Source of the DNA: Microbacterium jejuense
GTDB taxonomy: Bacteria > Actinomycetota > Actinomycetes > Actinomycetales > Microbacteriaceae
Reading direction: 5' to 3'
DNA: 64,000 nt
Assembly (NCBI RefSeq): GCF_019511665.1
Contig: NZ_JAEUAW010000001.1
Location: 248,001-312,000 of the forward strand
The translations under genes were made by a program, and so were the position numbers. Positions 26,001-32,000 of the stretch are shown here, one piece after another (the first letter of the stretch is position 1; each line of letters opens with the position of its first letter). The notes under the pieces are model-generated. The model worked only from the letters and a program-made list of their open reading frames with translations. It did not search any database and had not been told where the DNA came from.

Positions 26001-29000
26001 GCTTCATCGACGACGGCATCGTCGCCGGCATGCGGCTCACCTTCGGCGCCTGCACCGGCGTCTACACGGTCAACGCGGGATCGGTGACGGCGGGCTCGTT
26101 CACCGTCACGCCGGCGCTCAACTGCGGCGCGGTGCCCGTCGGCGGCACGACCATCAACGTCCTCACGTACCGCGGCAAGTGGAGCGGCGCGCTCGCCGGC
26201 GCACCGGCGCAGGTCGCGGGCGACGACAGCGTGCTCCGCTGGCGCATCACGCGCAGCGGCGGCGGCTGGCTCGCCGACGGGTTCCTCGAGGGCCAGTGGG
26301 TCAAGGTGTGCGACCGCTTCGGGCACTGCGCGATCGGCAAGATCCAGAACATCCGCGGCACCAACGCCGAGCACGACACGCAGCTGGAGTTCGGACTGTC
26401 GCTGTGGGGCGACTCGTTCGGCAGCCTGGTCGGCCCGGTCACCGTGACGCGGATCGCGGCGCAGGCGGTGTTCACCGCGGCGAACTGGATGACCGACCAG
26501 CGCATCGAGCTGCAGGGCGACACCGGCTACTACCAGCCGCTCATCCGCCAGGGGGTCAAGACGTTCCCGGCTTCGCAGCACCTGCTGACCCGTCTGCGCG
26601 GGCCGCTGGCCGTCGAGGGCGGCGTCACGGGCGCCGACCGGTCGCTGGAGCTCGGGCTGAAGCTCCCCGGTGAGCAGGACGGCCCCCTGTTCGCGATCGC
26701 GACGCAGGCGCCCGAGTCCAAGCAGATCGACGTCCTGAACATCTACGGCGACTCCAGCGTGGCGAACAACTGGGGCGTCATGAGCTCGACGACGCTGCGC
26801 GGCCTGGGCATGTCCAAGGATCTCGACTTCGGCGCCTCGTACGGCGGCGCGCAGGGCGAGACCTTCGGCGAGCCGCAGATCTTCCCCGGCGGCATCAGCT
26901 TCGGATCGATCTCGTTCGACGGGACGAACTACTCGACGGATGCCGGCACCTCCTCCATCGAGGTCATCAACCTGTTCCTCGGCTCGGGCAATGACCGGCT
27001 GGACGTGCAGGGCACCCTCCAGCCCGACGTTCCCGTCAAGTCCGTCGGCGCAGTCGTCGTGCAGCCGCAGGCGCCGGGTGGCGGCATCCCGAGCGGAACG
27101 ACCCACCGGCTCTCTCGTGCCACGCCGTTCGACTTCAAGGCGCAGGGCTTCCTGATCGGCCAGACGATCACCGTGCGCCAGGGCGGCCACGTGACCCGCT
27201 ACCTCGTCACCGGCTTCGGCGACGACAACCTGGGCGATACGACCGACAACACCGTGATGTACCTCGCGTTCCTGGACGACGCGCTCACGCCGACACCGGT
27301 GGCGATGGTCACGGCGTCCGACGTGCCGGTGATCGTGACGGTCCCGGTCACGATCACCGGCGGCGCGGCGGGCGGCACCGTCACGCGGCAGACAGGCAGC
27401 TTCGTCACCGACGGCTTCGTCGTCGGGCAGCTGGTGCGCATCGCCGGCATCGACGGCCAGTGGCGCCTCATCGGCATCTCGGCCGACGGCCGGACGCTCA
27501 CCCTCGACCGTGGCGACGTGCTGCCCAGCAAGGCGCTCGGGTCGCAGAACGTCTTCGTTCCCGGCCCGCACGGCGGCCTGACCACGATCCACGGCGGTGG
27601 GAACTCGGCGATGCAGGCGGTGTTCCCGATGACGCGCACCGCCGTCGCCGGCGGCGGCCTGCGGCTCACGCGCCTCGACGGCGGCAGCTGGACCTTCAAC
27701 GGCCGGTTCGCCGGCAGCGGCTACTACGCGGGCGACCCGTACCAGCACGCGTTCCAGCACATCCAGCTCGCGGGCGAGACGTTCACGCGCATGATCCTCG
27801 GCTTCGAGGACGCGGACTGCCTCGCCCTGGGCATCACCGATCCGTACCCCGGCTGCGGCAAGAGCGCCATCATGATCCTGAGCGGGCCGCAGGTGCCGGC
27901 GGGCGAGCCGGCGGGCACCGTGCTGCCGAGCGGCACTGCGAACACCGACGTCAGCGTCGTCGCCCCGCTCAAGGTCGAGACGACGACCGCGGTCGAGGTG
28001 CACACGTCGAGCCTGGTGCGCGCGTCCGGCAGCTGGAGGACGGATGGCTTCCGGGCGGGCATGCAGGTGCGCATCAGCGGGTTCGCCGGTCCGTTCACGA
28101 TCGCCGGGATCAGCGCCGACGGGCGCACGCTCACCCTTGCGAACACGGCGTTCGCGCCCAGCGTGCACCTGAACGCCGCCGGAGTGGCGATCTGGGATGC
28201 CGTCCTCCTGACGGTCACCGGCTTCGACGCCTCGCGCAGCGGAGGACTCCTCATCGGCGGTGACATCATCACCGTCTGCAACCGCGCCGCCGACACGCTC
28301 CTGTTCAAGATCGCGAAGGACGCCGACGGCGTCGAGGACGACGCCGTGCGGTGCGACCAGACGCACACCGCCGGTCCCGGGTCGCCGCTCGTGATCTACG
28401 GCGACACGTCGCAGGACGGCATCTGGTACTCGGGCAGCCCGGGCGACACGCTCGGCATGGAGTTCGGCCCGAAGCCGTTCGACCCGTTCACGCACATCCC
28501 CGACGCGCAGAACGAGGACGACGAGTGGGTGTTCGGCCTCGCCAACCCCTACGACCACGCCGGCAACGACATCATCGACGCGTCGGGCCTGTTCGCCGAT
28601 GTCGCACCGAACCTGCTGCCGACCGTGGGCCTGACGATCTACGGCGGCCTGGGCGACGACCTCCTCATCGGCAGCCAGGCGGGCGACCACCTCGCGGGAG
28701 GCTCCGGCGACGACGAGATCCGCGGCCAGCGCGGCGTCGACCACATCTACGGCGACTCCGGCGTCAACGTCGACGTGCTCACGCGGGCGCTGCAGATCAC
28801 GACGGTCAACGCGAGCCCGCGCCCGTCCGTCACCGGCGCCGGCGTCATCTCCAACGGCACCACGATCATCCCGGCCCCGGGCGGCGTCGCCGGCATCGTC
28901 GACGACCTGCAGGTGCCCGGTCGCGACCTGCTGTACGGCGAAGGGGCGCCGGGCCTCGGTCTCGGCGGCTACACCGTCAACGCCGGCGGCTCGCCCGAGT

Positions 29001-32000
29001 ACGCGTACGCCGACATCATCTTCGGCGACCACGGCGCCATCGACCAGGACGTCGCCGACCCGAACGAGCCGGACGCGCGCCCGCAGAAGATCCAGACGAC
29101 CGCGCTCGCCTCGGTGCTGCGCATCCGCAGCGTGCGGCTCGACATGGGCGACGACGATACCGTCTTCGGCGGCCTCGGCCAGGACGTCATCATCGGCGGC
29201 GCCGGCGACGACATGGCCGACGGCGACGAGGCCGACGACCTCGTGTTCGGCGACGCGGTCGACCTCCTCCGCACGATCGGCGACTGGACGAGCCTGCGGT
29301 TCCAGGCGCTGTGCGGCACGCTGCTCTACGGACGCAGCGACATCACGGATGCCGCCAACCTGTGCAACGGACTGTACCCGGTGCCGACCGAGAACAACTC
29401 GGGCACGCTCCTCGTCGACGGCACACCGCGCGCCTACCGCGATCCCGACGGTGCGCCGTGGTGGGCCGAGTACGACGTGAAGAACCTGTTCCACGACGTC
29501 GCGTCCGACACCGGCAGCAAGTGGGCCGGAACGTGGGGCAACGACTACCTCGCGGGCGGCCAGGCGCACGACATGCTCTTCGGCGGGCTGGGCGACGACG
29601 TCATGCAGGGTGACGGCGGCATCGACGACGCGTACCGTCGCATGATCGACGACACGCGCGTCGCCGTCCACGTCGGAGCCAGCCGCACGCCGCTCGGCTG
29701 CGTCGGGCCGGCCGGCGCGATGGTGTGCGACTACACCGGCGTGCTCTCGGTGGTGCCCTCGTTCGAGGCCGCGACCGACGGCGAGGACTACCTCGAAGGC
29801 AACGCCGGCAACGACGTCATCTTCGGCGGCCTCGGTCAGGACGACATCGTCGGCGGCTCCAGCGACTTCTTCAGCCTGATCACTCCCGACCTGCGTCCCG
29901 ACGGACTGCAGAACCCGGCCCCCAACTACCAGCCCGGCCACGACCGCGGCGCCGACATCCTGTTCGGCGGATCCGGCCAGCGCATCGGCATCAACGACGA
30001 GACGTCGGGCGGCACGAACGCGAGCACGCCGACCACGGGCGGCACCCTCGCCGGTGGCACTGCTCCGGCCGACATGGACGCCCGCGACGCCGACACGATC
30101 ATCGGCGACAACGGTCGCATCGTCCGCATCGTCGGGGTCAACCGTCAAGACGGCATCACGGGCATCGGCACCGGGCAGACCACCGCCGCGCAGGCCCCGA
30201 ACAACTACGTCACCTTCCAATACGACGCCAACACCGGTGCGCAGCGTCTCGTCGTCCGCGGCGTCACGCTGCTGGACTACACGCTGGGCGGCCCGGACTT
30301 CCAGCCCGAGAACTTCGGCCTGGGCCTCGGCAGCGACTGCACGAACGGCTCGCCGACGCAGCCCATCTGCTCGAACATCCTGAACACCGACCTGGGCGCC
30401 TGGCGCAACGCGTCGTTCGGCGGCACGCCGTGGCAGACGGGAGGCCGCGACGAGGTGCACGGCGAGACCGGCGACGACACGGTGTACGGCGGCGCCGACC
30501 ACGACATCCTCTACGGCGACGCGCAGAGCGACGACCTCATCGGCGGATGGGGCAACGACTGGATCTCGGGCGGCACGGGGCAGGACGGCATCCTGGGCGA
30601 CGACGGCCGCATCTTCACCAGCCGCAACGGCTCGACGGGCACCACGGTCGCCGGCGCCGCGTGCAACGGCAACAGCGTCGTCACCGGCGCGCCGGGCGCG
30701 TGCTACAGCGAGCGTCTCTTCGGCATCACGGCGCTGCTGGCGACCGACCCCGACACCAAGTACTCGAACGGCAACGTGCTGAACGAGTTCATCTACACGC
30801 CGGGCCAGGGGCAGACGGCGACGATCAACCTCGCCGGCGCTCTCAACAAGGCAGCCGACCTCACGGTCTACAACCTCGGTCCCGACGTGAACGCCGGCAA
30901 CCAGCACGTGGCCAACTCGCCGCTGTACGACGCCAACAACTCCGACGACATCATCTTCGGCGGCTGGGGCTCCGACTGGATCCACGGCGGCGCGGGCGAC
31001 GACGCGATCTCGGGCGCCGAGGCGATCGGCACCGACCCCGACGACCTGACCGCGACCGGCGGCACGAACGGACCCAAGACGGCGGCATCCGGCTACAACC
31101 AGCACTACGACGCCGCCGGCAGCCTCGTGGGCCTCGAGTACATCGACTTCGCCCACCCGTACAACCCCGGCGACGTGCTGCACTTCGGCGCCGACACCAA
31201 CCCGTGGCACTCGAACAACCACAACGAGATGCGGCTCGGCGAGTTCCTGCTCTACGACGAGTACGACCCGCTGCGGACGATCCTCTTCAACGCAGCCGGT
31301 CAGACGTGGGGCTGCACCTCGTGGTCGCCGAGCGGGCACACGTGCACCGGCAGCACCGACCGCGCGCTGTTCCCGAACCAGTTCTTCCTCAACAACGAAG
31401 ACACCTTCGGCGACATCCTCGCCAAGGTCTGCGTGGCCGTCGACAACCAGGGCAACTGCATCACCTACATGTACAACACGCAGCCGACCGACGGCGACGA
31501 CGCGATCTTCGGCGACCTCGGCAACGACTGGATGGTCGGCGGAACCGGCATGGACACGCTGTGGGGCGGCTGGGGCAACGACCTGCTGCAGGCCGACGAC
31601 GATCTGCACTCGGGCTGCGTCACGATGACACCCAACGGCACGTGCACGGTCCCCGGCGACACCTGGCTCAACAACACGCCCGACGGCGTCAACTCCAGCT
31701 ACCAGGATCGCGCGTACGGCGGCGCCGGACTCGACATCCTCATCGGCAACACCGCGGGCGACCGCCTGATCGACTGGGTCGGCGAGTTCAACACGTACCT
31801 GGTGCCGTTCGCCCCGTTCGGCATGGCCACCGTCAGCCGCCAGAACAACCCGGCGCTGCCGGAGTTCCTGTACGCGCTCAGCCGCAGCCAGGGCGCCGAC
31901 CCGACCCGCTGGAGCGACGAGGGCAGCGACCCGGCGCGAAACGGCGAGCCGTTCGGCGAGCTGGGCCTCATCCGCCAGGAGGACCACGGCTACTGGCAGA

